Positions 36,376 through 44,818 of a stretch of DNA of 64,000 nucleotides are shown piece after piece; the stretch's first letter is position 1, and every line of letters starts with the position of its first letter. Origin of the DNA: Parasegetibacter sp. NRK P23 (GTDB lineage Bacteria; Bacteroidota; Bacteroidia; Chitinophagales; Chitinophagaceae); NCBI RefSeq assembly GCF_023721715.1, contig NZ_JAMDLG010000001.1, forward strand, positions 181,001 through 245,000, written 5' to 3'. Under the pieces are notes generated by a model. The model saw only the letters and a list, made by a program, of their open reading frames with translations, did no database searches and was not told the DNA's origin. The translations under genes were made by a program, and so were the position numbers.

Positions 36376-37029
36376 ATGAAATTTTTCATTGACACCGCCG
36401 ATCTGAAACAGATCAAAGAAGCAAATGATCTCGGTATCCTCGACGGTGTGACCACCAACCCTTCCCTGATGGCCAAAGTGGGCATCAGCGGCGAAGAGGC
36501 TGTTATGCAACACTACAAAACTATTTGTGATATCGTGGATGGCGACATCAGCGCCGAAGTGGTTTCCACCGATTTCGAAGGCATCATCGCCGAAGGAAAA
36601 AAACTCGCTTCCATCCACCCCAATATCGTGGTGAAAGTGCCCATGATCCAGGAAGGCATCAAAGCCATCAAATGGTTCACCGATAACGGGATCCGTACTA
36701 ACTGTACGCTGATCTTCTCTGCCGGACAGGCCATCCTCGCCGCAAAAGCAGGAGCTACCTATGTTTCTCCCTTTATCGGAAGAATCGATGACAGCAGTTG
36801 GGATGGCATGGAACTGATCGCACAGATCTCTCATATCTACCAGGTGCAGGGCTTCAAAACAGAAATCCTCGCCGCCTCCATCCGCAACGCCCTCCATATT
36901 GTGAAGGCCGCAGAAGCCGGTGCAGACGTATGTACCTGCCCGCTCTCTTCCATCCTCGGTTTGCTGAAACACCCACTTACAGATATCGGGCTGGCACAGT
37001 TCCTGGAGGACGCTAAGAAGTTCGCATAA
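36376..37029 (+). CDS. fsa: Fructose-6-phosphate aldolase / short transaldolase
   Basis: 217 residues, a compact TIM barrel. Start MKFFIDTADLKQIKEANDLG, then DGVTTNPSLMAKVG, Schiff-base Lys in NIVVKVPMIQEG (about residue 86), NCTLIFSAGQAILAAKAGA, and YVSPFIGRIDDSSWDGMELI. It cleaves or forms fructose-6-phosphate or acts as transaldolase (TalC type); the two activities are not separable by eye. Cytoplasmic, probably decameric. Monocistronic with a strong terminator about 90 nt downstream. Confidence 0.93.
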   Translation: MKFFIDTADLKQIKEANDLGILDGVTTNPSLMAKVGISGEEAVMQHYKTICDIVDGDISAEVVSTDFEGIIAEGKKLASIHPNIVVKVPMIQEGIKAIKWFTDNGIRTNCTLIFSAGQAILAAKAGATYVSPFIGRIDDSSWDGMELIAQISHIYQVQGFKTEILAASIRNALHIVKAAEAGADVCTCPLSSILGLLKHPLTDIGLAQFLEDAKKFA

Positions 37030-37118
37030 AACATAGTGAAAGCAGCAAGCGGAAGTAGCTTCAGCCTTTGTATTAAATGGCATGTTGCTCCTGCAAGACT
37101 GGCTTTCAGACACTATAT

Positions 37119-37162
37119 AAAAAACAACGGGCGCATCGTTTAGGGTGCGCCCGTTGTTTTTT
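37119..37162. terminator. Strong bidirectional terminator
   Basis: AAAAAACAACGGGCGCA (37119-37135) and its exact complement (37146-37162) form a 17-bp stem with a 10-nt loop, flanked by A and T runs. It ends fsa from the left and the minus-strand gene ending at 37167 from the right. Confidence 0.92.
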
Positions 37163-37166
37163 TCTC

Positions 37167-37622
37167 TCAACCTTTCTTCTTTTTCCTGGAATCTCTTCCT
37201 TCGTTTTTCATCCTTTCCAGTATCTCTTCCTTGGTTTCCAGCACCTCATTGTCTGGCAATTGCTTCACGTAAATCGTGAAACTTTTGGTCAGGTGTTTGT
37301 CTTTCCTGAGCGTGGCGGTGATGGTTACCTTTTCTTCCCTGGTGTTCAGTGGTACCCACAGGCTGTTGCCGCGGAAAAATCCGAGGGTGGCGGTAAATTC
37401 TACATGTGTGGAATCGAGGGGGATATAACGGCCATTCTTCAGCAGTCCATCCACATTAATGTAGTTGTACGTGCCTTTTTTGAGGCTGTCGGTATACGGG
37501 TGGAAATAAATACTGTCCACCTGTTGGGCCGAGGTAAAAAGAGAACATAGGGTAAAGACCAACGTTACGGTGAGGCTGGGAAAAACAGGGTGATATGTAC
37601 GGAAGGTACGCAATGTTAGCAA
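37167..37622 (-). CDS. Secreted hypothetical protein
   Basis: Up to 151 residues, function not recognised. The start is TTG (37622, or 37613 at the next TTG). A hydrophobic segment SLTVTLVFTLCSLFTSAQQ gives a signal peptide with cleavage near residue 33. The mature part is a small beta domain (YNYINVDGLLKNGRYIPLDS; VTITATLRKDKHLTKSFTIY) and ends in a very basic, Glu/Lys-rich tail (ERMKNEGRDSRKKKKG). It begins 13 nt after the stop of the S9 peptidase gene and likely shares its transcript, ending at the terminator at 37119. Confidence 0.7.
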   Translation of the reverse strand: MLTLRTFRTYHPVFPSLTVTLVFTLCSLFTSAQQVDSIYFHPYTDSLKKGTYNYINVDGLLKNGRYIPLDSTHVEFTATLGFFRGNSLWVPLNTREEKVTITATLRKDKHLTKSFTIYVKQLPDNEVLETKEEILERMKNEGRDSRKKKKG

Positions 37623-37635
37623 GATGAACGGTTTT

Positions 37636-40050
37636 TTAAAATGGTTGCTTGTTTTGCAATAAATGTTTTTTCAGCCATTGGTCCTGCTCCCAGAGCATGT
37701 GGAGAATGTTTTCCCTGGCCGAGTAGCCATGACTTTCATACGGCAGGAACACGAGACGTGCCGTTCCGCCATGGCCCTTAATGGCGTTGAAAAGCCGTTC
37801 ACTCTGGATGGGGAAAGTTCCGGGATTGTTGTCGGCTTCTCCATGAATCATCAGTATCGGGGTCTTGATTTTGTTGGCGTAGCTGAAGGGCGACATCCTG
37901 AAATACACTTCGGGATTTTCCCAGTAAGTACGTTCTTCGTTCTGAAACCCAAATGGCGTAAGGGTTCTGTTGTAAGCGCCGCTGCGGGCGATGCCTGCTT
38001 TAAACAGGTTCGTATGCGCAAGCAGATTTGCCGTCATAAAGGCGCCGTAGGAATGTCCACCCACTGCCATACGCTGCGGGTCGCCTACTTTCATTTCAGC
38101 CAGTTTACCAATGGCTGCTTCCGCGTTCAGTTGCAACTGCTCCACGAAATTATCGTTGGGTTCTTTCCCTTTTTCGCCTACGATGGGCATTTCGGCATTG
38201 TCGAGTACCGCGAATCCCTGGGTGGCCCAGTATACCGGGGAACCATAGCCGATGCGGGTGAAAGTATACCGGGAGCCACGAACCTGGGCCGCATCGCTGG
38301 CCGATTTGTATTCCCGGGGATAGGCCCAGATGATGGTGGGCAGTGGTGCGTCAATGCCCGGGCGGTAGCCTTTCGGCAGGTACAGGTCCCCGGTAAGGTC
38401 GATGCCATCTTTCCGTTTGTAACTGATCTTTTCTTTGCTGATGCCTTCCAGCATCGGGTAGGGATTGGTGAAAAAAGTGATCGGCTTTCCCATCAGAGAC
38501 TTCTTCCGGAGGTCGCGAATATAATAATTCGGCACATCCTGCTGGCTTTCCCGCACAGTGAGGTACAAGCCTTTTTCTGCATCTACCGCGGCAACCACAT
38601 TTTCATAGAAAGGAGCCTGGCAGCGCCAGAGCTGCTTGCTTTTACCAGTGTTTACATTGAATGCGCTGATGAATGGGAGATCACCATCCGGAGACGCACC
38701 CTGGGAGCGGAGGATGAGGTTTCCGTTCTTTAAAACAAGCAGCACGTCGCGCCCATAAGCATTGGGAACGGTGAGGGGAGAACCGATATCGGCGTAGGAA
38801 TCATCCATTCTGCGTTGGTAAACCGAGTCCAGTTTTCCGGAGGAAGGGTTGAGTTTGTTCATCCTTATGGTTCGGGTAGTGGAATACCTTTCGTTGAGCA
38901 ACGCGAGTTGGTCGTTGCCCCAGGTGATGCCAGCAAACCTCAGTTTGGTACGAACCAGTTCTTTGGGCTGCCCGTTATTGGCCACGTCTATTGTATAAAC
39001 GGCATCCCGGTAAGCAGCGGGGGATTTGCCCAGCCCTTTATCGAGTGCCTTCACATATACCAGTTCAGCTGGCTTATCGCTTCTCCAGGAAAAGTTCCGG
39101 GGAAAATCGGCTACATCGTCGAAGCCAATGGGTGCCCCTTCGGAAGAGGGGTTCTGCGCGATGGTGCTGATTTCTTTTCCCTCCATGTTCCAGATGCTCA
39201 CGGTGTGTGGGAACCCGGAAGCAGGAACGAGGTAGGAGAAAGGTTGCCGGATCGTAGTGATCAGCAGGAATTTTTTATCGGGAGAAAGGGAGAAGCTCCT
39301 CAGCAATAACGGATTGCCAATATTCTTTTCAGCACTGCCATCGTGGTGAACCAGTTGAACGGTACCGAAATAGCTGAAAAGGGCTTCATCGTAGGGGTTT
39401 TTGATCAGGTCCTGGTAGGTGCGGGAAGCCCCTGTTTTACCGGCGCTTTCCTGAATCACCGGACCGGCGGGCGCATTGGGAGCGGAAGGCATTTCGCCGG
39501 CCCCGGCAGGTATTGTTTTGTACACCAGCGCATCTTTTCCCGCCCAGGAATAAGCATTTCCCATTACAGCATTGACGGGACGGCTGTTTATTTTAACTGC
39601 TTTTTTATCGGTCAGTGCTACTTTATAAAGATCCTGTCCGTTCGTTGTGCTGTTCAGGAATGCAAAAGCGGATTCATCCTGATTCCAGGAAACATCATAC
39701 GCACGGAGGTTTTCAGGCAGACCGGCTATTTCATATTTCTTTCCACTTGCTACTTCCTGCAAATAAATAGCGCCTAAACCGGAACTCCGGCTGGGACCGG
39801 CATTTTTCGGGTTCCAACGCATGCCTGCAATACGCAGTTCCGGCTGGGCCAGTTCTTCTACGGTAAGGAACTCGTTCCTTTCCATCAGCAGCACCCAGTC
39901 TGCTTTTTGTGTAATATTCGCCTGTGGGGCGGGACGCGCCAGCACGATCTCTTTGATGGCCTGCGGGGGTTCCTGGTAAGTATCCTTATCTTGGGCAAAG
40001 GTGAAGTTGAATGCCAGCAGCAGCAAGCTCAGTTGAAAAGTTTTCAGCAT
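37636..40050 (-). CDS. S9-family serine peptidase, secreted
   Basis: 804 residues with a signal peptide (cut after FTFAQ, about residue 19). The N-terminal two thirds form a beta-propeller-like part; the C-terminal alpha/beta-hydrolase has Ser667 in GGHSYGAF, Asp about 740 in IHGEADNNPG and His774 in YESHGYSA, the order expected for prolyl oligopeptidase-type enzymes. FTNPYPMLEGISKEKISYKR leads into the catalytic domain, as in glutamyl-type members of the family. It degrades oligopeptides in the periplasm. It is divergent from the his operon. Confidence 0.93.
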   Translation of the reverse strand: MLKTFQLSLLLLAFNFTFAQDKDTYQEPPQAIKEIVLARPAPQANITQKADWVLLMERNEFLTVEELAQPELRIAGMRWNPKNAGPSRSSGLGAIYLQEVASGKKYEIAGLPENLRAYDVSWNQDESAFAFLNSTTNGQDLYKVALTDKKAVKINSRPVNAVMGNAYSWAGKDALVYKTIPAGAGEMPSAPNAPAGPVIQESAGKTGASRTYQDLIKNPYDEALFSYFGTVQLVHHDGSAEKNIGNPLLLRSFSLSPDKKFLLITTIRQPFSYLVPASGFPHTVSIWNMEGKEISTIAQNPSSEGAPIGFDDVADFPRNFSWRSDKPAELVYVKALDKGLGKSPAAYRDAVYTIDVANNGQPKELVRTKLRFAGITWGNDQLALLNERYSTTRTIRMNKLNPSSGKLDSVYQRRMDDSYADIGSPLTVPNAYGRDVLLVLKNGNLILRSQGASPDGDLPFISAFNVNTGKSKQLWRCQAPFYENVVAAVDAEKGLYLTVRESQQDVPNYYIRDLRKKSLMGKPITFFTNPYPMLEGISKEKISYKRKDGIDLTGDLYLPKGYRPGIDAPLPTIIWAYPREYKSASDAAQVRGSRYTFTRIGYGSPVYWATQGFAVLDNAEMPIVGEKGKEPNDNFVEQLQLNAEAAIGKLAEMKVGDPQRMAVGGHSYGAFMTANLLAHTNLFKAGIARSGAYNRTLTPFGFQNEERTYWENPEVYFRMSPFSYANKIKTPILMIHGEADNNPGTFPIQSERLFNAIKGHGGTARLVFLPYESHGYSARENILHMLWEQDQWLKKHLLQNKQPF

Positions 40051-40107
40051 GTTTCAGGTGTTATTCGTTTGATCTCCTAAAATTAACAACAACCGGGCAG
40101 AATATTT

Positions 40108-40139
40108 TTTGGCAGGAAAGAAGGACTGCTTTATTTTTG
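40108..40139 (+). promoter_or_regulatory. his operon promoter
   Basis: TTTG (40108-40111), 20-nt spacer, TATTTTTG (40132-40139): a full match to the Bacteroidota TTTG / TAnnTTTG promoter. Transcription would begin near 40146, eight nucleotides before the leader peptide start. Confidence 0.8.
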
Positions 40140-40153
40140 CCGCGATTTAACAC

Positions 40154-40204
40154 ATGAATACCTTTACACATAAACATCATCATCATAACTTGCCCCAGGG
40201 GTAG
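40154..40204 (+). CDS. hisL: his operon leader peptide
   Basis: A 16-residue frame, MNTFTHKHHHHNLPQG, with one His codon, a Lys, then four consecutive His codons (five CAT in all, 40169-40186). It lies between the his promoter and the attenuator terminator. Ribosome stalling at these codons when His-tRNA is scarce would let transcription continue into hisG. No biochemical role for the peptide itself is expected. The stop codon (TAG 40202-40204) is part of the alternative pairing segment. Confidence 0.9.
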   Translation: MNTFTHKHHHHNLPQG

Positions 40205-40247
40205 GCCGGTGGTGCTATGTGTACAAACATACTGCAATGGGCTTACC
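40200..40247 (+). promoter_or_regulatory. Antiterminator pairing of the his leader
   Basis: GGTAGGCC (40200-40207), which includes the leader stop codon, can pair with GGCTTACC (40240-40247, with one G-U pair), the left arm of the terminator. It is nearly a copy of the terminator right arm GGTAGGCCC (40252-40260). A ribosome stalled at the His codons leaves 40200-40207 free, so this pairing forms and blocks the terminator. A ribosome at the stop codon covers it and lets the terminator form. Confidence 0.7.
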
Positions 40248-40270
40248 GGAAGGTAGGCCCATTTTGTTTT
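40237..40270 (+). terminator. his attenuator terminator
   Basis: ATGGGCTTACC (40237-40247), tetraloop GGAA, GGTAGGCCCAT (40252-40262): an 11-bp stem with one G-U pair, followed by TTTTGTTTT. It sits 26 nt before hisG and after the leader peptide, the standard place for an attenuator. Confidence 0.88.
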
Positions 40271-40295
40271 ACAGGCGTTCACAACAACATTAAAC

Positions 40296-41150
40296 ATGAA
40301 ACTCAAGATCGCGATCCAGAAATCCGGCAGGCTGCACGATGATTCGGTAAAACTGCTTAAAGACTGTGGCATAGACGTTAAGAACGGGATGAACAAGTTG
40401 AAAACGGAATCAGATAATTTCCCGCTGGAAATTTATTTCCTCCGCGATGATGATATCCCGCAGTATGTGGAAGATGCCGTTGCCGATATCGGGATCGTGG
40501 GAGAGAACGTGGTTTTTGAGAAGCAGAAAAAAGTAACCGAAGTAGAACAACTGGGCTTCGGAAAATGTAGGTTGTCTGTTGCCGTTAGCAGGAACGAACA
40601 GTATACAGGGGTGGAATACCTTCAGGGTAAAAGAATCGCCACTTCTTACCCGGTGATCCTGGAGGATTTCCTGAAAGCAAGAGGTGTGACCGCGGAAATA
40701 CACGAGATCAGCGGTTCCGTGGAAATTGCGCCGGGTATTGGCCTGGCAGACGCCATCGTTGACCTGGTAAGCAGCGGCTCCACCTTGTTCATGAACGGAT
40801 TAAAAGAAGTAGACACTGTATTGAAATCACAGGCGGTACTGATCCGCAACAATGAACTGGCCCCGGAAAAACTGGCCATTCTTGAAAAGCTGCTTTTCCG
40901 CATCCGTTCCGTAAAAAAAGCCAAGAACAACAAATATGTACTGTTGAACGCGCCCAACGACCGTTTGCAGGAAATCATCGGGCTGTTGCCCGGCATGAAG
41001 AGCCCGACCGTGTTACCGCTTGCTGAATCCGGCTGGAGTTCCGTGCATAGTGTGCTCAGTGAAAATGAATTCTGGGACATCATCGAAAAACTGAAAGATG
41101 CCGGAGCACAGGGCATCCTCGTGGTACCCATCGAAAAAATGATCGTTTAA
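40296..41150 (+). CDS. hisG: ATP phosphoribosyltransferase, long form
   Basis: 284 residues. KLKIAIQKSGRLHDDSVKLL at the start, VADIGIVGENVVFEK, ISGSVEIAPGIGLADAIVDLVSSG (PRPP-binding region, in part), and a C-terminal ACT-like regulatory domain from about residue 215 (SPTVLPLAESGWSSVHSVLS; AGAQGILVVPIEKMI). The long form is feedback-inhibited by His and does not need HisZ. It catalyses the first step of histidine synthesis. First structural gene after the attenuator; hisD follows after 9 nt. Confidence 0.96.
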   Translation: MKLKIAIQKSGRLHDDSVKLLKDCGIDVKNGMNKLKTESDNFPLEIYFLRDDDIPQYVEDAVADIGIVGENVVFEKQKKVTEVEQLGFGKCRLSVAVSRNEQYTGVEYLQGKRIATSYPVILEDFLKARGVTAEIHEISGSVEIAPGIGLADAIVDLVSSGSTLFMNGLKEVDTVLKSQAVLIRNNELAPEKLAILEKLLFRIRSVKKAKNNKYVLLNAPNDRLQEIIGLLPGMKSPTVLPLAESGWSSVHSVLSENEFWDIIEKLKDAGAQGILVVPIEKMIV

Positions 41151-41159
41151 ACCCAAGTT

Positions 41160-42434
41160 ATGCAGGTTTATATTCAACCCACCCGTGAATCCTGGCCCGG
41201 AATCATCAGCCGACCAGCTATGAATGCCGTGGCATTGGAAGAAAAAGTGTCGGCCATCCTGAATGATATCCGTCAGAACGGAGATGCTGCTTTGCTGAAG
41301 TACACCGCTTCATTTGATGGGGTTACATTGTCGCAACCAGCCCTGTCCGATGAAGAATGGGCCGCCGCGGACACGATTCCCGAACCTTTGAAAGCTGCCA
41401 TCAGCCAGGCTGCGGCCAATATTAAATTGTTCCATGCGCAACAAATACAGGCGCCTGAAAAAGTGGAGACCATGCCCGGCGTGGTATGCTGGCGAAAAGC
41501 TGTAGGCATTGAAAAGGTTGGACTATATATTCCAGGTGGCTCAGCGCCACTATTCTCGACGGTCCTGATGTTAGGCATTCCCGCTTCCATGGCGGGTTGC
41601 AGGGAGATCGTCCTTTGTACGCCTCCGGGCAAAGATGGGTTGGTGCACCCCGCCATTCTTTATGCGGCCAAAACCGCGGGCATCACTAAAATATTCAAAG
41701 CGGGTGGTGTACAGGCCATCGGCGCCATGGCCTATGGAACGGCCAGCGTGCCTAAAGTGTATAAGATATTCGGTCCGGGCAACCAGTTCGTAACCTGCGC
41801 CAAGCAACTGGTACAGCAATCCGATATCGCGATCGATATGCCCGCTGGCCCGAGCGAAGTGGCCGTTTTCGCAGATGCCTCGGCCAATCCGGCTTTCGTG
41901 GCCGCCGATCTGCTTTCCCAGGCGGAACATGGTCCCGATAGCCAGGTATTGCTCGTTACCACAGACATCAATACAGTAGAATCCGTGAACAAAGCGTTGA
42001 AAGAGCAGCTGGCAGCGCTTTCCCGCGGCTCCATCGCTACAAAAGCGTTGGAAAACAGCAGGGCCGTTGTATTGGGTTCAGCCACCGAAGCCATGGAACT
42101 GTTGAATGAATATGCGCCCGAACACCTCATACTCGCTACCGATCAGGCGGCCGAACTTTCCAGTATGGTCGTGAACGCGGGATCGGTATTCGTGGGGCAT
42201 TATTCTCCTGAAAGTGCCGGCGATTATGCTTCAGGCACCAACCATACCCTTCCAACAAACGGATACGCCACCGCTTACAGCGGCGTGAGCCTCGATAGTT
42301 TTGTAAAGAAAATCACTTTTCAGCAACTCTCCAGGGAAGGACTTCACCGCATAGCCGGTACCGTGACCACCATGGCCGAAGCCGAAGGACTTGATGCGCA
42401 CGCGAACGCCGTTAAAGTGAGAATCAATAATTAA
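41160..42434 (+). CDS. hisD: Histidinol dehydrogenase
   Basis: 424 residues. Landmarks: VGLYIPGGSAPLFSTVLMLG, GVQAIGAMAYGTASVPKVYKIFGPGN (in part), the zinc/substrate region DMPAGPSEVAVFADASANPA and LLSQAEHGPDSQVLLVT, and near the end APEHLILATD and SGTNHTLPTNGYATAYSGVS. It performs the last two oxidations, from histidinol to histidine, with NAD and zinc. Normal length. Second gene of the operon. Confidence 0.96.
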   Translation: MQVYIQPTRESWPGIISRPAMNAVALEEKVSAILNDIRQNGDAALLKYTASFDGVTLSQPALSDEEWAAADTIPEPLKAAISQAAANIKLFHAQQIQAPEKVETMPGVVCWRKAVGIEKVGLYIPGGSAPLFSTVLMLGIPASMAGCREIVLCTPPGKDGLVHPAILYAAKTAGITKIFKAGGVQAIGAMAYGTASVPKVYKIFGPGNQFVTCAKQLVQQSDIAIDMPAGPSEVAVFADASANPAFVAADLLSQAEHGPDSQVLLVTTDINTVESVNKALKEQLAALSRGSIATKALENSRAVVLGSATEAMELLNEYAPEHLILATDQAAELSSMVVNAGSVFVGHYSPESAGDYASGTNHTLPTNGYATAYSGVSLDSFVKKITFQQLSREGLHRIAGTVTTMAEAEGLDAHANAVKVRINN

Positions 42435-42457
42435 TTATAAATTTTGAAATTTCTCCC

Positions 42458-43507
42458 ATGTTCGATCTGAATAACCTGCTACGGGACAATATAAAAAAGC
42501 TCACGCCATATTCCTCTGCAAGAGATGAATTCAAAGGAGAGGCGTCCGTTTATCTTGATGCCAACGAAAACAGCCTGGGTTCCCCGCTTACCAAATGGTA
42601 CAACCGTTACCCCGACCCGCTGCAATGGAAAGTGAAAGAAAAACTCAGCGCCATCAAAGGCGTACGTCCGGAGAATATCTTTCTCGGCAATGGTAGCGAT
42701 GAATGCATCGATATCCTCTACCGCGCTTTCTGTGATCCCGGCAAAGACAATATTATCATCTGCCCGCCTACTTACGGCATGTATGAAGTAAGCGCCAACA
42801 TTAACGACGTAGCAATTAGGAAAGTGCCGCTCACCCCGGCCTATCAACTGAACCTGGAAGGCATCGAAGATGCCGTTGATGAACACACGAAAATCATCTG
42901 GCTCTGTTCTCCCAACAATCCTACGGGCAATTCTTTGAACCGCGAAGATGTTGAACTGGTACTCAACAACTTTGCCGGGCTGGTAGTGGTGGACGAAGCC
43001 TATATCAATTTCTCCCGTCACCGTTCTTTCGTGCAGGAACTTGAAGAATACCCTAATCTTGTTGTACTCCAAACCCTCTCCAAAGCCTGGGGGTTAGCTG
43101 GCTTGCGTCTCGGTATGGCCTTCGCCGGAGAAAGCATCATCAACATCTACAATAAAGTAAAACCGCCCTACAACATCAGCGAAGCCACCCAGGAACTGGT
43201 ATTGAAAGCGCTGGAAGAAGTAGGCATGGTGAACGATATGATCCGCATTTTAGTAGATCAGCGGAACCAACTCGCCAAAGCCCTTTCCGAGGTGGAACTG
43301 GTACAAAAAATCCATCCTTCCGATGCCAACTTCCTCCTCGTGCAAATGCCCGACGCCAACAAAGTATATAACTTCCTCCTCGAAAAAGGCATCGTGGTCC
43401 GCGACCGCAGTAAAGTAACCCTCTGCGAAGGTTGCCTCCGCATCACCGTAGGAACGGAAGTTGAAAACAACAAACTCATTTCGGCATTGAAAGATTTCAC
43501 GCCATAA
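42458..43507 (+). CDS. hisC: Histidinol-phosphate aminotransferase
   Basis: 349 residues of aminotransferase fold type I. VYLDANENSLGSPLTKWYNR, FLGNGSDECIDILYRAFCDPG, WLCSPNNPTGNSLNREDVEL, VVDEAYINFSRHRSF, and the PLP lysine in LQTLSKAWGLAGLRLGMAF (about residue 210). It transaminates imidazole-acetol phosphate with Glu. It starts 23 nt after hisD. A 23-bp perfect inverted repeat follows its stop codon. Confidence 0.96.
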   Translation: MFDLNNLLRDNIKKLTPYSSARDEFKGEASVYLDANENSLGSPLTKWYNRYPDPLQWKVKEKLSAIKGVRPENIFLGNGSDECIDILYRAFCDPGKDNIIICPPTYGMYEVSANINDVAIRKVPLTPAYQLNLEGIEDAVDEHTKIIWLCSPNNPTGNSLNREDVELVLNNFAGLVVVDEAYINFSRHRSFVQELEEYPNLVVLQTLSKAWGLAGLRLGMAFAGESIINIYNKVKPPYNISEATQELVLKALEEVGMVNDMIRILVDQRNQLAKALSEVELVQKIHPSDANFLLVQMPDANKVYNFLLEKGIVVRDRSKVTLCEGCLRITVGTEVENNKLISALKDFTP

Positions 43508-43513
43508 TCCTCC

Positions 43514-43573
43514 CGTTGCGTCGTAGCGCCGTTGCGAGAAAATTATTGCACGCAACGGCGCTACGACGCAACG
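43514..43573. repeat. 23-bp perfect inverted repeat between hisC and hisB
   Basis: Arms 43514-43536 and 43551-43573 are exact complements; the loop is 14 nt and AT-rich. Each arm begins and ends with the GTTGCG motif (or its complement), so the element also contains direct repeats. The arms are far richer in CpG than the flanks. No T-run follows either side, so it does not look like an intrinsic terminator. It resembles a REP- or MITE-like element, but copy number elsewhere cannot be checked. Confidence 0.85.
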
Positions 43574-43629
43574 TTGGAAGCAGATAATACTCATAAGTGC
43601 CGCGCCGCCGCGAGCAAAAAACAACAACA

Positions 43630-44769
43630 ATGAAAAAACTTCTCCTCATCGACAGAGACGGCACCCTCATCAACGAAGCCCCGCCCACCTACCAGCTCGA
43701 CTCCTTCGATAAACTCACTTTCTACCCGCATGTTTTTGAATTCATGACCAAAATCGCGCAGGAACTCGACTACGAACTGGTCATGATCACCAACCAGGAT
43801 GGTCTGGGAACGGAAACCTTTCCGGAAGATACTTTCTGGCCGCTCCACAATTTCGTGATGAAAAGCTTCGAAAACGAAGGCGTTCACTTCGCTGAAGTGC
43901 TGATCGATAAAACATTCCCCCATGAAAACGCCCCTACCCGCAAACCAGGAACAGGAATGGTGACGAAGTACCTCAACAACCCGGCGTATGATATCGAGAA
44001 TTCCTTCGTGATCGGCGACCGCATCACCGATGTTCAGCTGGCAAAAAATATGGGCTGCAAAGCCATCTGGCTCAATGCCGATCCCGCATTGGGTGGCGCG
44101 GAAATCAGCGATACCGTGCAGGCGCTGGAAGGAACTATCGCGCTTTCCACGCTCGATTGGAGTGAAATATACCGCTTTCTGAAACTAGGCAACCGCGTGG
44201 TAACACACGACCGCAATACGAGTGAAACGCAGATTCATGTAGAGCTGAACCTGGATGGCACCGGGAAAGCGAAAATAGCAACCGGACTCGGCTTCTTCGA
44301 CCATATGCTCGACCAGATCGCCCGTCATGGAAAGATGGACCTGGTGATCGAAACCAAAGGCGATCTTCATATCGATGAACACCATACCATAGAAGATACC
44401 GGTATCGCCCTGGGGGAAGCCTTCGCGAAAGGATTATCCGATAAACGCGGCATGGAACGCTACGGATTCGCCCTGCCCATGGATGAAGTCGAAGCAAAGG
44501 TGCTCATCGATTTCGGCGGAAGGAACTGGATCGTGTGGGATGCCGAATTCAAACGGGAAAAGATAGGAGAGATGCCCACCGAAATGTTCTTCCATTTCTT
44601 TAAATCCTTCAGCGACGCGGCCAAATGCAATTTGAATATTTATTGCCGAGGTGAAAATGAACACCACAAAATAGAAGCCATCTTCAAAGCCTTCGCGAAA
44701 GCGATCCGCATGGCGGTAAGAAGAGACCCGATGAGTAATTTCCTGCCCAGTACGAAAGGGGTGTTGTAA
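43630..44769 (+). CDS. hisB: Bifunctional histidinol-phosphatase / imidazoleglycerol-phosphate dehydratase
   Basis: 379 residues from ATG 43630 (an upstream GTG at 43597 lies in the junk after the inverted repeat). N-terminal HAD phosphatase (about 1-165): [19 protein letters not shown] with Dx[15 protein letters not shown], the zinc-loop region [14 protein letters not shown], and [14 protein letters not shown]-terminal IGPD (about 190-379): [37 protein letters not shown], and [20 protein letters not shown]. It does steps 6 and 8 of histidine synthesis. The remaining his genes (H, A, F, IE) do not follow here. Confidence 0.96.
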   Translation: MKKLLLIDRDGTLINEAPPTYQLDSFDKLTFYPHVFEFMTKIAQELDYELVMITNQDGLGTETFPEDTFWPLHNFVMKSFENEGVHFAEVLIDKTFPHENAPTRKPGTGMVTKYLNNPAYDIENSFVIGDRITDVQLAKNMGCKAIWLNADPALGGAEISDTVQALEGTIALSTLDWSEIYRFLKLGNRVVTHDRNTSETQIHVELNLDGTGKAKIATGLGFFDHMLDQIARHGKMDLVIETKGDLHIDEHHTIEDTGIALGEAFAKGLSDKRGMERYGFALPMDEVEAKVLIDFGGRNWIVWDAEFKREKIGEMPTEMFFHFFKSFSDAAKCNLNIYCRGENEHHKIEAIFKAFAKAIRMAVRRDPMSNFLPSTKGVL

Positions 44770-44818
44770 ATTTTGAATGATGAATTGAAGGGGTATCTAA
44801 CATTCATCATTTAAAATT
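44768..44818. repeat. AT-rich intergenic inverted repeat, copy 3
   Basis: Left arm AAATTTTGAATGATGAAT (44768-44785), right arm ATTCATCATTTAAAATT (44802-44818), one mismatch, 16-nt loop. It contains the last base pairs of the hisB stop and the final codons (NFK, stop) of the convergent DUF2520 gene. Same sequence type as the elements at 15903 and 22730. Confidence 0.75.

Noticed and set aside
36178..37170. A 330-codon minus-strand frame across the SRP RNA and fsa
   Set aside because: It covers a structural RNA, a terminator and a well-supported aldolase gene; its product is not protein-like.
43514..43573. Intrinsic terminator between hisC and hisB
   Set aside because: The stem is strong but no T-run follows on either strand, and hisB would be cut off from its operon.
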